DNA of 64,000 nucleotides from Streptomyces sp. SAJ15 (GTDB lineage: Bacteria > Actinomycetota > Actinomycetes > Streptomycetales > Streptomycetaceae): positions 310,001 to 374,000 of the forward strand of contig NZ_NISY01000002.1 of NCBI RefSeq assembly GCF_007595705.1. The letters run 5' to 3'. Positions 19,220 through 28,567 of the stretch are shown here, in pieces; the stretch's first letter is position 1; each line of letters starts with the position of its first letter. Position numbers and translations under genes: made by a program. The notes beneath the pieces were generated by a model. That model was given only the letters and a program-made list of their open reading frames with translations. It was not told the DNA's origin and made no database searches.

Positions 19220-20434
19220 ATGGCCACACACAAGCGTGTCGGCAAGCGGAAGATCGCCCTGGGCATAGCCGCGGCCGCCGCGGTGACCGCGGGCGCCTTC
19301 GTCGCCCTTCCGGCCGGCGCGTCGACGCCCGCCGAGGGCACGGTGTACGGCACCGAGTCCAAGGACGCCGTCGACGGCAGCTACATCGTGCTGCTGAAGG
19401 GCGGCAAGAGCATCAAGGCCGCCTCCGAGGGCGAGGACCTGGCCGAGGAGTACGGCGGCACCCTGAGCCGCAGCTACGACTCCGCGGTCAACGGCTTCTC
19501 GGCCAAGGGACTGACGGAGACCGAGGCCAAGCGCCTGGCCGCCGACCCGTCGGTCGCCAAGGTCGTCCAGAACCAGCGGTTCAGCATCGAGGCCACCCAG
19601 GAGAACCCGCCGTCGTGGGGCCTGGACCGCGTCGACCAGGCCGACACCGCGGGCGACCAGAAGTACACCTACCCCGACAACGGCGGTGAGGGCGTCACCG
19701 CGTACGTCATCGACACCGGCGTGCGCGTGACCCACAAGGACTTCGAGGGCCGCGCGGTCTCCGGCTTCGACGCCATCGACAACGACGACGACGCCAACGA
19801 CGGCCAGGGCCACGGCACCCATGTCGCGGGCACCATCGCCGGCGCTCAGCACGGTGTCGCCAAGAAGGCGAAGATCGTCGCGGTCCGGGTCCTCGACGAC
19901 CAGGGGTCCGGCACCACCGAGCAGGTCGTCGCGGGTATCGACTGGGTGACCGAGCACCACCAGGGCCCGTCGGTCGCCAACATGAGCCTCGGCGGCGGCG
20001 CCGACGAGGCGCTGGACGCCGCGGTGAAGAAGGCGATCGCCTCCGGCGTCACCTTCGCCGTGGCCGCGGGCAACGAGTCCACCGACGCCGGCCAGGGCTC
20101 GCCGGCCCGCGTCCAGGAGGCGATCACCGTCGCCTCCAGCACCGAGGACGACCAGCAGTCGGACTTCTCCAACTTCGGCCAGATCGTGGACCTCTACGCC
20201 CCGGGCTCGGAGATCACCTCGACCTGGAACGACAGTGACGAGGGCACCAAGACCATCTCGGGTACCTCGATGGCCACCCCGCACGTCGCGGGTGCCGCGG
20301 CGGTCTACCTCGCGGGCCACCCGGACGCCACGCCCGACCAGGTGGCGGCCGCGCTGACCGAGGGCGCCACCCCCGACAAGATCTCCAACCCGAGTGAGGG
20401 CACGCCGAACAAGCTGCTCAAGGTCGTGGAGTAG
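19220..20434 (+). CDS. Secreted subtilisin-like serine protease (S8, with I9 propeptide)
   Basis: A 404-aa extracellular protease with GAGGAGG upstream of the ATG. Residues 1-36 form a signal peptide (KRKIALGIAAAAAVTAGAFVAL, cleavage near PAGAS). An I9 inhibitor propeptide spans about 52-124 (GSYIVLLKGG). The catalytic triad is Asp165 in VIDTGV, His198 in GHGTHVAGT and Ser350 in GTSMATPHVAG, with oxyanion Asn in AAGNES. It resembles the proteinase K-like aqualysin group. It is monocistronic, with a large GC-rich hairpin just downstream. Likely role is scavenging of environmental protein. Confidence 0.93.
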   Translation: MATHKRVGKRKIALGIAAAAAVTAGAFVALPAGASTPAEGTVYGTESKDAVDGSYIVLLKGGKSIKAASEGEDLAEEYGGTLSRSYDSAVNGFSAKGLTETEAKRLAADPSVAKVVQNQRFSIEATQENPPSWGLDRVDQADTAGDQKYTYPDNGGEGVTAYVIDTGVRVTHKDFEGRAVSGFDAIDNDDDANDGQGHGTHVAGTIAGAQHGVAKKAKIVAVRVLDDQGSGTTEQVVAGIDWVTEHHQGPSVANMSLGGGADEALDAAVKKAIASGVTFAVAAGNESTDAGQGSPARVQEAITVASSTEDDQQSDFSNFGQIVDLYAPGSEITSTWNDSDEGTKTISGTSMATPHVAGAAAVYLAGHPDATPDQVAAALTEGATPDKISNPSEGTPNKLLKVVE

Positions 20435-20465
20435 GCACCACCGCGAGACCCCGCTCCGCGCACCA

Positions 20466-20509
20466 GGCCGGCCGTCGCACCCCACCCCCACGGGGCGCGG
20501 CGGCCGGCC
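20466..20509 (+). terminator. Terminator-like hairpin after the S8 protease
   Basis: GGCCGGCCG (20466-20474) is perfectly complementary to CGGCCGGCC (20501-20509), and the 26-base loop contains further C4/G4 pairing. It begins 32 bases after the protease stop codon. Confidence 0.55.
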
Positions 20510-20608
20510 GCGTCCGCCCACCCCGGCGGCCCACGCCCCCGGGGCGAGTGGCCCGGTGGATCGGGCGGTGATCGGCCCTCAGCCGCAGGCCACCGGCGGA
20601 CTAGGCTC

Positions 20609-21265
20609 ATGCACATGACGACGCAGCAGACGATCCACCAGACCTCCGCCGCCACCGACACCGTTCCCAAGGTCGACTTCTACTTCGACCCCGCCTGCCC
20701 CTTCGCCTGGATCAGCTCGCGCTGGATCCTGGAGGTGGAGCGGCAGCGTGAGCTGGAGCTGCGGTTCCGGGTGATGAGCCTGTCGGTGCTGAACGAGGGA
20801 CGCGAGGACATCCCGCAGCGCTACAAGGACATGCTGGAGAAGGGCTGGGGGCCGGTCCGGGTGTGCGTCGCGGCCGCCCGGCACCACGGCGAGGAGGTGC
20901 TGCGCGACCTGTACACGGCGCTCGGCACCCGCATCCACAACGGGGGCAACAAGGACACCGATGTGGTGATCAAGGAGGCCCTGGCCGAGGTGGGACTGCC
21001 GGCCGAACTGGCCGAGGCGGCCCACGACACCGCGTACGACGAGGCGCTGCGCAAGAGCCACCACGAGGGCATGGACCCGGTCGGCGAGGAGGTCGGCACC
21101 CCGACGATCCACATCGACGGGGTCGCGTTCTTCGGCCCCGTCCTCACCGCCGTTCCGCGGGGGGAGGACGCGTTGCGCGTCTTCGAGGGCGCCCGACTGC
21201 TGGCCGGCTACCCGAAGTTCTTCGAGCTGAAGCGCACCCGCACCGGCGACCTCGACTTCAGCTGA
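20609..21265 (+). CDS. DsbA-like mycothiol-dependent nitroreductase family protein (Rv2466c-like)
   Basis: A 218-aa thioredoxin-fold protein. The motif [14 protein letters not shown] and the following [16 protein letters not shown] match actinobacterial Rv2466c homologues, which reduce substrates with mycothiol. The active site reads Cys30-Pro-Phe-Ala33, so the second Cys of the CxxC seen in Rv2466c is absent and the protein would work as a monothiol enzyme. The cis-Pro region is [12 protein letters not shown]. The start could be ATG 20609 or 20615. It is cytoplasmic by sequence. Natural substrates are not known from context. Confidence 0.85.
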   Translation: MHMTTQQTIHQTSAATDTVPKVDFYFDPACPFAWISSRWILEVERQRELELRFRVMSLSVLNEGREDIPQRYKDMLEKGWGPVRVCVAAARHHGEEVLRDLYTALGTRIHNGGNKDTDVVIKEALAEVGLPAELAEAAHDTAYDEALRKSHHEGMDPVGEEVGTPTIHIDGVAFFGPVLTAVPRGEDALRVFEGARLLAGYPKFFELKRTRTGDLDFS

Positions 21266-21334
21266 CGACCCGGCGTCCCGGCCTCCGCGCGGGCCGCGCC
21301 CCCGGCGTCCGTCGGCGCCGGGCGCGCCGCCCCG

Positions 21335-22228
21335 TCACGCGGTGGGCTTGACCAGCTCCACCAGGCTGGACAGCCCCTGGTGACCGAAGCCGTCGGCCAC
21401 CCGTCGCTCGATCAGGCGCAGCACGGGAGCGATCAGCTCCGCGTCCATGCCCTGGTCGGCGGCGACCTGGCTCATGGTGCGGTAGGCGCTCACCTGCATC
21501 TCCAGGGAGCTGCCCTGGGAGGTGTACGCGCCGCTGTCGATCTCCCGCGCGCTCTCCGGGAGGTTGGCCACCATGGCGTTGAGGAAGGGGACCAGCAGCG
21601 AGGTGAACCCGGTCGCCGGAACGCCCTCCGTGGACACCAGGGCGACGGCCTGGAAGTAGCCCGCGAACATGCCGTACATGGCGCTGAGCATGGCCAGGTC
21701 CTGGAGCGAGGCCAGCCCCGGGTCGGGGCTCACGTGCACCGCCGCACCCAGCACGGACAGCTCCTTCTCGTACCGCTGGAAGGCGTCCTCCGCGCCGCTG
21801 TAGAGCAGCAGCGCCGCCGGGGTGGCGATGCCCTGCGGCACCGCCATGATCCCGCCGTCCAGGTACGCGCCGCCGCGCTCGGCGACCCTGGCCGCCATGG
21901 CGCGGGCCTGCCGGGGCGTGCCGTTGGTGAGGTTCACCAGCGTCGTGCCGGCCAGCGCGCCGTCCGCCGCGTCACCGGAGACCGCGTCCAGCACCTCGTC
22001 CACGGCGTCGTAGTCCAGGACGCACACGATCACCAGCGGGCCGGCGGCGACCGCCTCGGCGACCGACCCGGCGCGGGTCGCGCCCCGGGCGACCAACGCG
22101 TCGGCCTTGTGGGGGGACCGGTTCCACACCGTGGTCGGGTGGCCGGCCGCGAGGAAGGCGTCGGCCAGCGCCGTCCCCATCAGACCCAGACCGATGACCG
22201 TCACCGGGGTGTGCTCTTCGTTGGCCAT
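21335..22228 (-). CDS. NAD(P)-dependent oxidoreductase of the imine reductase / beta-hydroxyacid dehydrogenase type
   Basis: A 297-aa dehydrogenase. The N-terminal Rossmann domain starts TVIGLGLMGTALADAFLAAGH and continues TTVWNRSPHKADALVARGA, a pattern (WNRSPHK) typical of NADPH-specific imine reductases. The central motif GGAYLDGGIMAVPQ and the helical C-terminal domain (DLAMLSAMYGMFAGYFQA) also fit imine reductases, with an Asp in LQDLAML where one subgroup has its key polar residue. It would reduce cyclic imines or a related C=N or C=O group; the physiological substrate is unknown. An inverted repeat lies about 95 bp upstream. Confidence 0.8.
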   Translation of the reverse strand: MANEEHTPVTVIGLGLMGTALADAFLAAGHPTTVWNRSPHKADALVARGATRAGSVAEAVAAGPLVIVCVLDYDAVDEVLDAVSGDAADGALAGTTLVNLTNGTPRQARAMAARVAERGGAYLDGGIMAVPQGIATPAALLLYSGAEDAFQRYEKELSVLGAAVHVSPDPGLASLQDLAMLSAMYGMFAGYFQAVALVSTEGVPATGFTSLLVPFLNAMVANLPESAREIDSGAYTSQGSSLEMQVSAYRTMSQVAADQGMDAELIAPVLRLIERRVADGFGHQGLSSLVELVKPTA

Positions 22229-22323
22229 GACCGCTCCTCATGCTGTGCGTCGTCGTTGCTCCGTACCGTCTCCGATGCTGGTCGCACGGCTAAAGTTGAT
22301 CAAGTACGCACAAAAAAGTCAGA

Positions 22324-22339
22324 TACCCACCTGCGGGTA
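22324..22339. promoter_or_regulatory. Inverted repeat upstream of the imine-reductase-like gene
   Basis: TACCC and GGGTA are separated by six bases. The site is next to an AT-rich tract (AAAGTTGATCAAGTACGCAC and an A6 run at about 22290-22316) that looks like the promoter of the leftward gene. Such symmetric sites are typical of winged-helix repressors, but no regulator gene is adjacent. Confidence 0.35.
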
Positions 22340-22383
22340 AGCGCGCAGGTCAGCCGGTGTGTGCCGGCTCGGCCGGTCGCGGG

Positions 22384-23166
22384 TCAGGCGGTGAGCGCCG
22401 GCTCGGCCCGGAGCCGCGCGGCGTCGTCGTAGCGCTGGAGCAGCAGCCGTGCCAGCTCGGGGGAGGGGCCCAGCACCCCGGCCAGGACGTCGGCGCCCGC
22501 CTCCCGCGCGCCGGCGGCGATCCGGTCCGGCAGCCGGCCGGGCGCGATGACGTACGGCGCGACCGCGACGCGACGCACCCCCTCCGCGCGCAGCGCGCGC
22601 ACCGCGTCCTCCGTCCGGGGGAGGGATGCGGAGGCGAACGCGGGCCGCACGGCGCACCAACCGGTGTGCCGCCACTCCCGCGTGATTGCTGCGATCACCG
22701 CGCTCGCCTCCGGGTCGGTGGAGCCCGCCGAGGCCAGGACGACCCCGGTCGAGGCTCGGTCGGCCGGGTCCAGCCCGGCCTCGTACAACCGCCGCTCCAG
22801 TGCGGCGGTCAACAGCGGGGACGGTCCGAGCACGCCGGCCCGACGGACCGTCAGCCCCGGGTGCCGCGCCGTGGCCTCCCGCAGCACCGCGGGGATGTCG
22901 GCCTTCGCGTGGAAGGCGCGGGTGAGCAGCAGCGGCAGCGCCACCACCTCCCGCGCCCCCTCGGCCGCCAGCCCGGCCAGCACCCCCGGCACGCGCGGGG
23001 CGTTGAAGTCCAGGAACGCGGCCTCCACCCGCAGCCCCGGCCGCAGCCACCGCACCCGGGCGCACAGCTCGGCGACGGTCGCCGCGTGCCGGGGATCGCG
23101 GCTGCCGTGCGCGATGACCAGCAGCACGGGGGCCGGTGCGGTACGGGGTGCGGGGCGGGGACGCAT
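22384..23166 (-). CDS. Sirohydrochlorin chelatase (CbiX/SirB-like)
   Basis: A 260-aa chelatase at the distal end of the sulfur cluster, starting 11 bp after the ABC permease gene. It has two CbiX-type halves: LLVIAHGSRDPRHAA near the N terminus with the metal-binding His, an AFHAKADIP segment with a second His, and a repeated LASAGSTDPEA block in the second half. The likely role is insertion of Fe into sirohydrochlorin to make siroheme, the cofactor of the sulfite reductase at the other end of the cluster. Cobalt insertion for cobalamin is the alternative; the operon context favours siroheme. Confidence 0.85.
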   Translation of the reverse strand: MRPRPAPRTAPAPVLLVIAHGSRDPRHAATVAELCARVRWLRPGLRVEAAFLDFNAPRVPGVLAGLAAEGAREVVALPLLLTRAFHAKADIPAVLREATARHPGLTVRRAGVLGPSPLLTAALERRLYEAGLDPADRASTGVVLASAGSTDPEASAVIAAITREWRHTGWCAVRPAFASASLPRTEDAVRALRAEGVRRVAVAPYVIAPGRLPDRIAAGAREAGADVLAGVLGPSPELARLLLQRYDDAARLRAEPALTA

Positions 23167-23177
23167 GGGATGCGGCC

Positions 23178-24131
23178 TCAGCGGGCGGCGGCCAGCAGGC
23201 CGCGGCTGCGCAGCACCCGGCGCTCGATGGGGGCGAACACCAGCAACTCGATGGCGATGCCGACGAACAGGATGAGGGTGATGGCGAGCAGCACCCCCGC
23301 CATGTCGGAGTTGTTCCGCTGGTTCTCCAGGTACTGGCCGAGTCCCAGCCCCAGGTCGGGCGAGGCCGCGATGATCTCCGCCGCCATCAGCGACCGCCAG
23401 GAGAACGCCCAGCCCTGCTTGAGCCCGGCGACGTAACCGGGGAGCGCGGCCGGCAGCAGCACATGGCGCGCGCTGCGCAGCCCGCGCGCGCCCAGCGTCC
23501 GCCCGGCCCGCAGGAACAGCGGCGGCACCTGGTCGATGCCGGAGACCAGTCCGTTGGTGATGGACGGCACCGCGCCCAGCAGGATGACGGTGTACATCAT
23601 CGAGTCGTTCAGCCCCAGCCAGATCACCGCCGGCGGCACCCAGGCGACCGACGGCAGCGACTGGAGTCCGGACAGGATCGGTCCGATCGCGGCCCGGACG
23701 AACGCCACCCGGGCGACGACCAGCCCCAGCGGGGTGGCGATCGCCAGCGCGATGAGGAAGCCGAACAACCCGCGCGAGACGCTGGTCCAGATGATGTCGA
23801 ACAGTTCGCCGCGGAGCCACAGCTCGCGCAGCGCCTCCCACACCAGCTTGGGGTCCGGCAGCTTGTAGTCGTCGGTGACCTCCGCCCAGACCAGCGCCTT
23901 CCAGACCACCAGCACCAGGGCGACGGCCACGATGGGCGGGAGCACCTTCTGGACCAGGACCTGCGCCAGCGAGGCCCGCCGGACCTGGACCGCGTCCAGA
24001 GCGTCCAGCCCGGCCTCCAGGCCCGCGAGGTCCTGCCCGGCGGACGACCCGGGCGCCGCCGCCCGGTCGGACGGACCGGGCTTCCGCACCGTGTGCGGCG
24101 CGGCGCCGCCGTCGGTCTCAGTGCTGGCCAT
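23178..24131 (-). CDS. Sulfonate/nitrate-type ABC transporter permease (SsuC-like)
   Basis: A 317-aa inner-membrane permease. The ATG at 24131 lies inside the end of the ATPase gene (14-bp overlap) with GGAG upstream, showing translational coupling. A charged cytoplasmic N terminus of about 60 residues precedes the first membrane helix (VLPPIVAVALVLVVWKALV). About six membrane segments follow, and the EAA-like loop is present as GARGLRSARHVLLPAALPGYVAGLKQG. Together with the next two genes it forms an importer of the Ssu/Tau/Nrt group, here most likely for sulfate esters or sulfonates given the cys genes around it. Confidence 0.88.
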   Translation of the reverse strand: MASTETDGGAAPHTVRKPGPSDRAAAPGSSAGQDLAGLEAGLDALDAVQVRRASLAQVLVQKVLPPIVAVALVLVVWKALVWAEVTDDYKLPDPKLVWEALRELWLRGELFDIIWTSVSRGLFGFLIALAIATPLGLVVARVAFVRAAIGPILSGLQSLPSVAWVPPAVIWLGLNDSMMYTVILLGAVPSITNGLVSGIDQVPPLFLRAGRTLGARGLRSARHVLLPAALPGYVAGLKQGWAFSWRSLMAAEIIAASPDLGLGLGQYLENQRNNSDMAGVLLAITLILFVGIAIELLVFAPIERRVLRSRGLLAAAR

Positions 24132-24942
24132 GGCGGCGGATCTCCCCACGCAGTTGTTCCGTGATCTCTATGGACAGGTCCGCGACGGCCGCGTCCTCGA
24201 TGCGGCGCGGCTGCGGGATGTCCACGGCCCACTCGCGGACGACCCTTCCTGGGCGCGAGGAGAGCAGCACCACGCGCTGGGCGAGCCGCACCGCCTCGCG
24301 GACGTTGTGCGTGACGAACACGATCGACACGCCCGTCTCGCTCCAGATCCGGGTCAGCTCGCCGTGCAGCACATCGCGCGTGATGGCGTCCAGCGCCGCG
24401 AACGGCTCGTCCATCAGCAGGACGTCCGAGTCCTGTGCCAGCGCCCGGGCCATCGCCACGCGCTGGCGCATGCCGCCGGACAGCTCGTGCACCCGCTTGC
24501 GGTACGCGTCGCCGAGCCGCACCAGCTCCAGCAGCCGCTGGGCCTCGGCCCGGCGCTCCGCCCGGGGGACGCCCCGCAGCCGCAGGGCCAGTTCGACGTT
24601 CCTGCCCGCGGTCAGCCACGGGAACAGCGCGTGCTCCTGGAACATCAGGGCCGGCCGGCCGCCGGGCACCGCGATCTCCCCGGCGGACGGCGCGTCGAGC
24701 CCCGCGATCAGGTTGAGCAGCGTCGACTTGCCGCAACCGGAGGCGCCCAGGAGGCAGACGAACTCACCCGGCCGCACCTCCAGGTTGATGTCGTCCAGGA
24801 CGGGCTGCGCGGTCCCGGCGCGACCGAACGCCTTGTGGACGTGGTCGAGTCGGACGGCGGGGCCGCCGGTCGCGGCCGGGGCGACGGCCTGTGCGCCGGC
24901 ACGCGCCGTGTGGGTCTTCTCGGGGGTCAGGGCCGATGACAT
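24118..24942 (-). CDS. Sulfonate/nitrate-type ABC transporter ATP-binding protein (SsuB-like)
   Basis: A 274-aa ABC ATPase. Walker A is LLGASGCGKST, the signature is ELSGGMRQRVAMARAL, Walker B is VLLMDEPFAALD and the switch His is in FVTHNVREA. The MFQEHALFPWLTAGRNV Q-loop is typical of the Ssu/Tau subfamily. The first about 30 residues are a variable, Ala-rich tail. The gene overlaps the permease gene and follows the binding-protein gene by 42 bp, so the three are co-transcribed. Confidence 0.92.
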   Translation of the reverse strand: MSSALTPEKTHTARAGAQAVAPAATGGPAVRLDHVHKAFGRAGTAQPVLDDINLEVRPGEFVCLLGASGCGKSTLLNLIAGLDAPSAGEIAVPGGRPALMFQEHALFPWLTAGRNVELALRLRGVPRAERRAEAQRLLELVRLGDAYRKRVHELSGGMRQRVAMARALAQDSDVLLMDEPFAALDAITRDVLHGELTRIWSETGVSIVFVTHNVREAVRLAQRVVLLSSRPGRVVREWAVDIPQPRRIEDAAVADLSIEITEQLRGEIRRHGQH

Positions 24943-24984
24943 CCGGTCACCTCCGGTTGCGTACGTGAGGGGAGGACGGGCCGG

Positions 24985-26121
24985 CTACTGTTCGCCGAGG
25001 CCGGCGGCGGAGACGGGGGGCTTGCCCTCGGCCTTGAGGACCTTGTTCAGCGGCCGCAGGTCGTAGATCCCCTTCAGGTCGGGCTCCTCCAGCAGCCCGG
25101 CCTGCACCGCGTGCTCGGCCTCGGTGTCCAGCGTCGCGGCCAGCGGGTCGTCGATGACCTCGATGGACTTCCACGCGGGGTCGATCACCTCGGCGGGCAG
25201 CGGCTTGCCGCTCAGGTCCTCCAGCGCCGCGTTGGCCTCCCGCTTGGCCCGGTCCGGGTTGTCCTTGATCCACTGGTTGGTCTTCACCGACCCGCGCAGC
25301 ACGGCCTCGACGACGTCCGGGTGCTCCTTGAGGAATCCCTGCCGCACGATGACGTTGGTGATGACGAACTTCTCGTTCGGCCACAGCGTGGCCTCGTCCA
25401 GCAGCACCTTGCCGCCCTCGGCGACGAGCTTGGAGGCGGTGGGCTCGGGCACCCACGCGCCGTCGATGGCGCCGGACCTGTAGGCGTCCGGGGTGATCTT
25501 GTTGTCGGTGCGGACCACCGACACGTCGCCCTTGCCGCTCTGCGCGTCGACGTCCCAGCCCTGCTCGGCGATCCAGTTCAGGAACGCCACGTCCTGGGTG
25601 TTGCCGTGCTGCGGGGTGGCGATCTTCTTGCCCTTGACGTCGTCCAGGGACTTGATCTTGTCGGGGTTGACCACCAGCTTGACGCCGCCGGAGGCGGACC
25701 CCGAGATGATCCTGAGGTTCTCGCCGTGGGACTTCACATAGCCGTTGATGGCCGGGGACGGGCCGATCCAGCCGATGTCGAGGGAGTTGGCGTTGAGCGC
25801 CTCGATCTCCGACGGCCCGGCGTTGAAGGTGAAGGGCTGGATCCGGGTGCCGCCCAGCTCCTTCTGGATCAGACCGCCCTCCTTGAGGCCGACCAGGGCG
25901 GTGGCGTGGGTGAGGTTGGCGAAGTAGCCGATCCTCACCTTGTCCAGGCCGTCGATCTTCTCGCCCTTGGCGGCGGGCACGGCCCGGTCGTTGTCGTCCT
26001 TCTGGGAGCCGTAGCCGCAGGCGCCGAGGGCGCCCAGGAGCAGCGGAACGACGGCCGCGGCCGCGATCAGTCGTCGTCGACGGAAACGGGGACCAGTGAC
26101 GGAGGATGCGGCAGACAGCAC
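24985..26121 (-). CDS. Sulfonate/aliphatic-sulfonate-type substrate-binding lipoprotein (SsuA-like)
   Basis: A 378-aa lipoprotein. The GTG at 26121 (LSAASSVTGPRF) follows AGAGGAA and gives a proper lipoprotein signal: basic n-region RFRRRRL, hydrophobic core AAAAVVPLLLGALGAC with the lipobox Cys. The mature domain (KVRIGYFANLTHATALVGLKEGGL, then GPSEIEALNANSLDIGWIGPSPAINGY) matches SsuA/TauA-type binding proteins. It would capture the sulfur compound outside the membrane and deliver it to the permease. A 167-bp gap separates it from cysN, so an internal promoter is possible. Confidence 0.9.
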   Translation of the reverse strand: MLSAASSVTGPRFRRRRLIAAAAVVPLLLGALGACGYGSQKDDNDRAVPAAKGEKIDGLDKVRIGYFANLTHATALVGLKEGGLIQKELGGTRIQPFTFNAGPSEIEALNANSLDIGWIGPSPAINGYVKSHGENLRIISGSASGGVKLVVNPDKIKSLDDVKGKKIATPQHGNTQDVAFLNWIAEQGWDVDAQSGKGDVSVVRTDNKITPDAYRSGAIDGAWVPEPTASKLVAEGGKVLLDEATLWPNEKFVITNVIVRQGFLKEHPDVVEAVLRGSVKTNQWIKDNPDRAKREANAALEDLSGKPLPAEVIDPAWKSIEVIDDPLAATLDTEAEHAVQAGLLEEPDLKGIYDLRPLNKVLKAEGKPPVSAAGLGEQ

Positions 26122-26288
26122 GGGAGGGGTTCCTCTCGGAGCGCGGAGCGGGGAGCGGGTGTCGTGGGCTGGGGATGCGGACGCGTCAGCGCCCACATCG
26201 GCCCACCCCTCCCTGGCCGCTGCCGAGCGTGCCGCTGCCGACGCGGCCGCCCTCCTTGGCGAACGTGGCGAACACATCACCGGTCATG

Positions 26289-27629
26289 TCAGAAGTCCCA
26301 CCCTTCGTCGGGCCGCGCGGCGTCCTCGACGGTGGGGGTGGCGAAGGAGTCGCCCGCCATGCCGGCGGTACGGGTGGTCCCGTCGGCCGGGTCGATCAGG
26401 AGGAAGGACCCGGTGCGCCGGGAGTCCGCGTACGCGTCCAGGGCCAGCGGCTCGGCGGTGCGCACCGTCACCCGGCCGATGTCGTTGGCGCCGAGCTCGC
26501 CGGGCGCCGGGTGCTGGGAGAGGTCGTCCAGGGTGAGCCGGGAGGGGATGTCCTTGACGATCGCCTTCACGGTGCGGGTGGTGTGCTTGAGCAGCACCCG
26601 GTCGCCGACCCGCAGCGGCCGGTCGTGCAGATGGCAGACGGTGGCCTCGACGTCCCGGGTGGTGGCGGGCGCCTGCGCGCCGGGGGCGATCAGGTCGCCG
26701 CGGGAGATGTCGAGGTCGTCGGCGAGCCGCAGCGTCACCGACTGCGGGGCCCAGGCCACGTCCACCGCCTGACCGAGCGCGTCGATGCCCACGATGGTGC
26801 TGGTGCGGCCCGAGGGCAGCACGGTGACCGCGTCGCCGGTGCGCAGCACGCCGGAGGCGATCTGGCCCGCGTATCCGCGGTAGTCGGGGTGTTCGGCGGT
26901 CTGCGGACGGATGACGTACTGGACCGGGAAGCGGGCCGGGTCGGCCGAGGGGTCCGCGCCCACCGGGACCGTCTCCAGGTGCTCCAGGACGGTCGGCCCG
27001 CCGTACCAGTCCATGTTCGCGGAGGCGGTCACCACGTTGTCCCCGGCCAGGGCGGAGATCGGGATGGCGGTGACCTCCGGTATGCCCAGCGAGGCGGCGT
27101 ATCCGGTGAACTCCTCGGCGATGGCGGCGAAGACCGGCTCGGCGTAGTCGACCAGGTCCATCTTGTTGACCGCCAGGACGACGTGCGGAACGCGCAGCAG
27201 CGCGGCGACGGCGGCGTGCCGGCGGGTCTGCTCGACCACGCCGTTGCGGGCGTCCACCAGCACCACGGCGAGTTCGGCGGTGGAGGCGCCGGTGACCATG
27301 TTGCGGGTGTACTGCACATGGCCCGGGGTGTCGGCCAGGATGAACCGCCGCCGGGGGGTGGCGAAGTACCGGTAGGCCACGTCGATGGTGATGCCCTGCT
27401 CGCGCTCGGCGCGCAGACCGTCGGTGAGCAGCGCGAGGTCCGGCGCGGCGGCGCCGCGGCGGCGCGAGGCGTGCTCGACGGCCTCCAACTGGTCGGCCAG
27501 CACGGACTTGGAGTCGTGCAGCAGCCGGCCCACCAGCGTGGACTTGCCGTCGTCGACCGATCCGGCGGTGGCGAACCGCAGCAGCGAGGTGGCGTTGGCC
27601 TCGGCGGTGGTGATGGTGCTCGTGTTCAT
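26289..27629 (-). CDS. cysN: Sulfate adenylyltransferase subunit 1 (CysN)
   Basis: A 446-aa translation-factor-like GTPase that drives ATP sulfurylase. G-motifs are visible: P-loop GSVDDGKST, DTPGH (with the switch region EREQGITIDVAYRYF) and NKMD. The two C-terminal beta-barrel domains end the protein; there is no fused APS kinase domain, consistent with a separate cysC in the operon. It starts 2 bp after the cysD stop. With CysD it forms adenosine 5'-phosphosulfate (APS) from sulfate and ATP. Confidence 0.96.
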   Translation of the reverse strand: MNTSTITTAEANATSLLRFATAGSVDDGKSTLVGRLLHDSKSVLADQLEAVEHASRRRGAAAPDLALLTDGLRAEREQGITIDVAYRYFATPRRRFILADTPGHVQYTRNMVTGASTAELAVVLVDARNGVVEQTRRHAAVAALLRVPHVVLAVNKMDLVDYAEPVFAAIAEEFTGYAASLGIPEVTAIPISALAGDNVVTASANMDWYGGPTVLEHLETVPVGADPSADPARFPVQYVIRPQTAEHPDYRGYAGQIASGVLRTGDAVTVLPSGRTSTIVGIDALGQAVDVAWAPQSVTLRLADDLDISRGDLIAPGAQAPATTRDVEATVCHLHDRPLRVGDRVLLKHTTRTVKAIVKDIPSRLTLDDLSQHPAPGELGANDIGRVTVRTAEPLALDAYADSRRTGSFLLIDPADGTTRTAGMAGDSFATPTVEDAARPDEGWDF

Positions 27630-27631
27630 GC

Positions 27632-28567
27632 TTAGAAGTACCCCTCGCGCTTGCGGTCCTCCATGGCGGCCTCGGAGAGCTTGTCGTCCGCGCGGGTGGC
27701 GCCCCGCTCGGTCAGCCGGGAGGCGGCGATCTCCTCGATGACCTGCTCGATGGTCACGGCGTCGGACTCGACGGCGCCGGTGCAGGACATGTCGCCGACG
27801 GTGCGGTAGCGGACCAGCCGGGTCTCCACCCGCTCGCCCTCCTTGGGGCCGCCCCACTCGCCCGGCGCCAGCCACATGCCGCCGCGGGAGAACACCTCGC
27901 GCTCGTGCGCGTAGTAGATCCCCGGGAGTTCGATCTTCTCGCGGCCGATGTACTGCCACACGTCCAGCTCGGTCCAGTTGGACAGCGGGAAGACCCGGAC
28001 GTGCTCGCCGGGGGAGTGCCGGCCGTTGTACAGCTGCCACAGCTCGGGGCGCTGCCGCCGTGGGTCCCAGCCGCCGAACTCGTCGCGCAGCGAGAACACC
28101 CGCTCCTTGGCGCGCGCCTTCTCCTCGTCGCGGCGCCCGCCGCCGAAGACGGCGTCGAACCGGTTCTTCTCGATGGCGTCCAGCAGCGGGACGGTCTGCA
28201 GCGGGTTGCGGGTGCCGTCGGGGCGCTCGCGCAGCCGGCCGTCGTCGATGAACTCCTGCACGGAGGCGACGTGCAGCCGCAGTCCGTGCTCGGCGACCGT
28301 CCGGTCGCGGTAGGCCAGCACCTCGGGGAAGTTGTGCCCGGTGTCCACGTGCAGCAGCGAGAAGGGCAGCGGCGCCGGGGCGAACGCCTTGAGCGCCAGG
28401 TGCAGCATGACGATGGAGTCCTTGCCGCCGGAGAACAGGATCACCGGCCGCTCGAACTCGCCCGCCACCTCGCGGAAGATGTGCACCGCCTCGGACTCCA
28501 GGGCGTCCAGGTGCGACAGCGCGTACGGGGTGTCGGCGCCCTCGTTGGTCAGACTCAACAGGCTCAT
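27632..28567 (-). CDS. cysD: Sulfate adenylyltransferase subunit 2 (CysD)
   Basis: A 311-aa PP-loop ATP pyrophosphatase family protein, the catalytic ATP sulfurylase subunit. The PP-loop is ILFSGGKDSIVMLHLA; HVDTGHNFPEV and FGGGRRDEEKARAKERVFS are CysD signatures. The ATGA overlap with cysC and the 2-bp gap to cysN show tight coupling. Length is normal. Confidence 0.96.
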   Translation of the reverse strand: MSLLSLTNEGADTPYALSHLDALESEAVHIFREVAGEFERPVILFSGGKDSIVMLHLALKAFAPAPLPFSLLHVDTGHNFPEVLAYRDRTVAEHGLRLHVASVQEFIDDGRLRERPDGTRNPLQTVPLLDAIEKNRFDAVFGGGRRDEEKARAKERVFSLRDEFGGWDPRRQRPELWQLYNGRHSPGEHVRVFPLSNWTELDVWQYIGREKIELPGIYYAHEREVFSRGGMWLAPGEWGGPKEGERVETRLVRYRTVGDMSCTGAVESDAVTIEQVIEEIAASRLTERGATRADDKLSEAAMEDRKREGYF

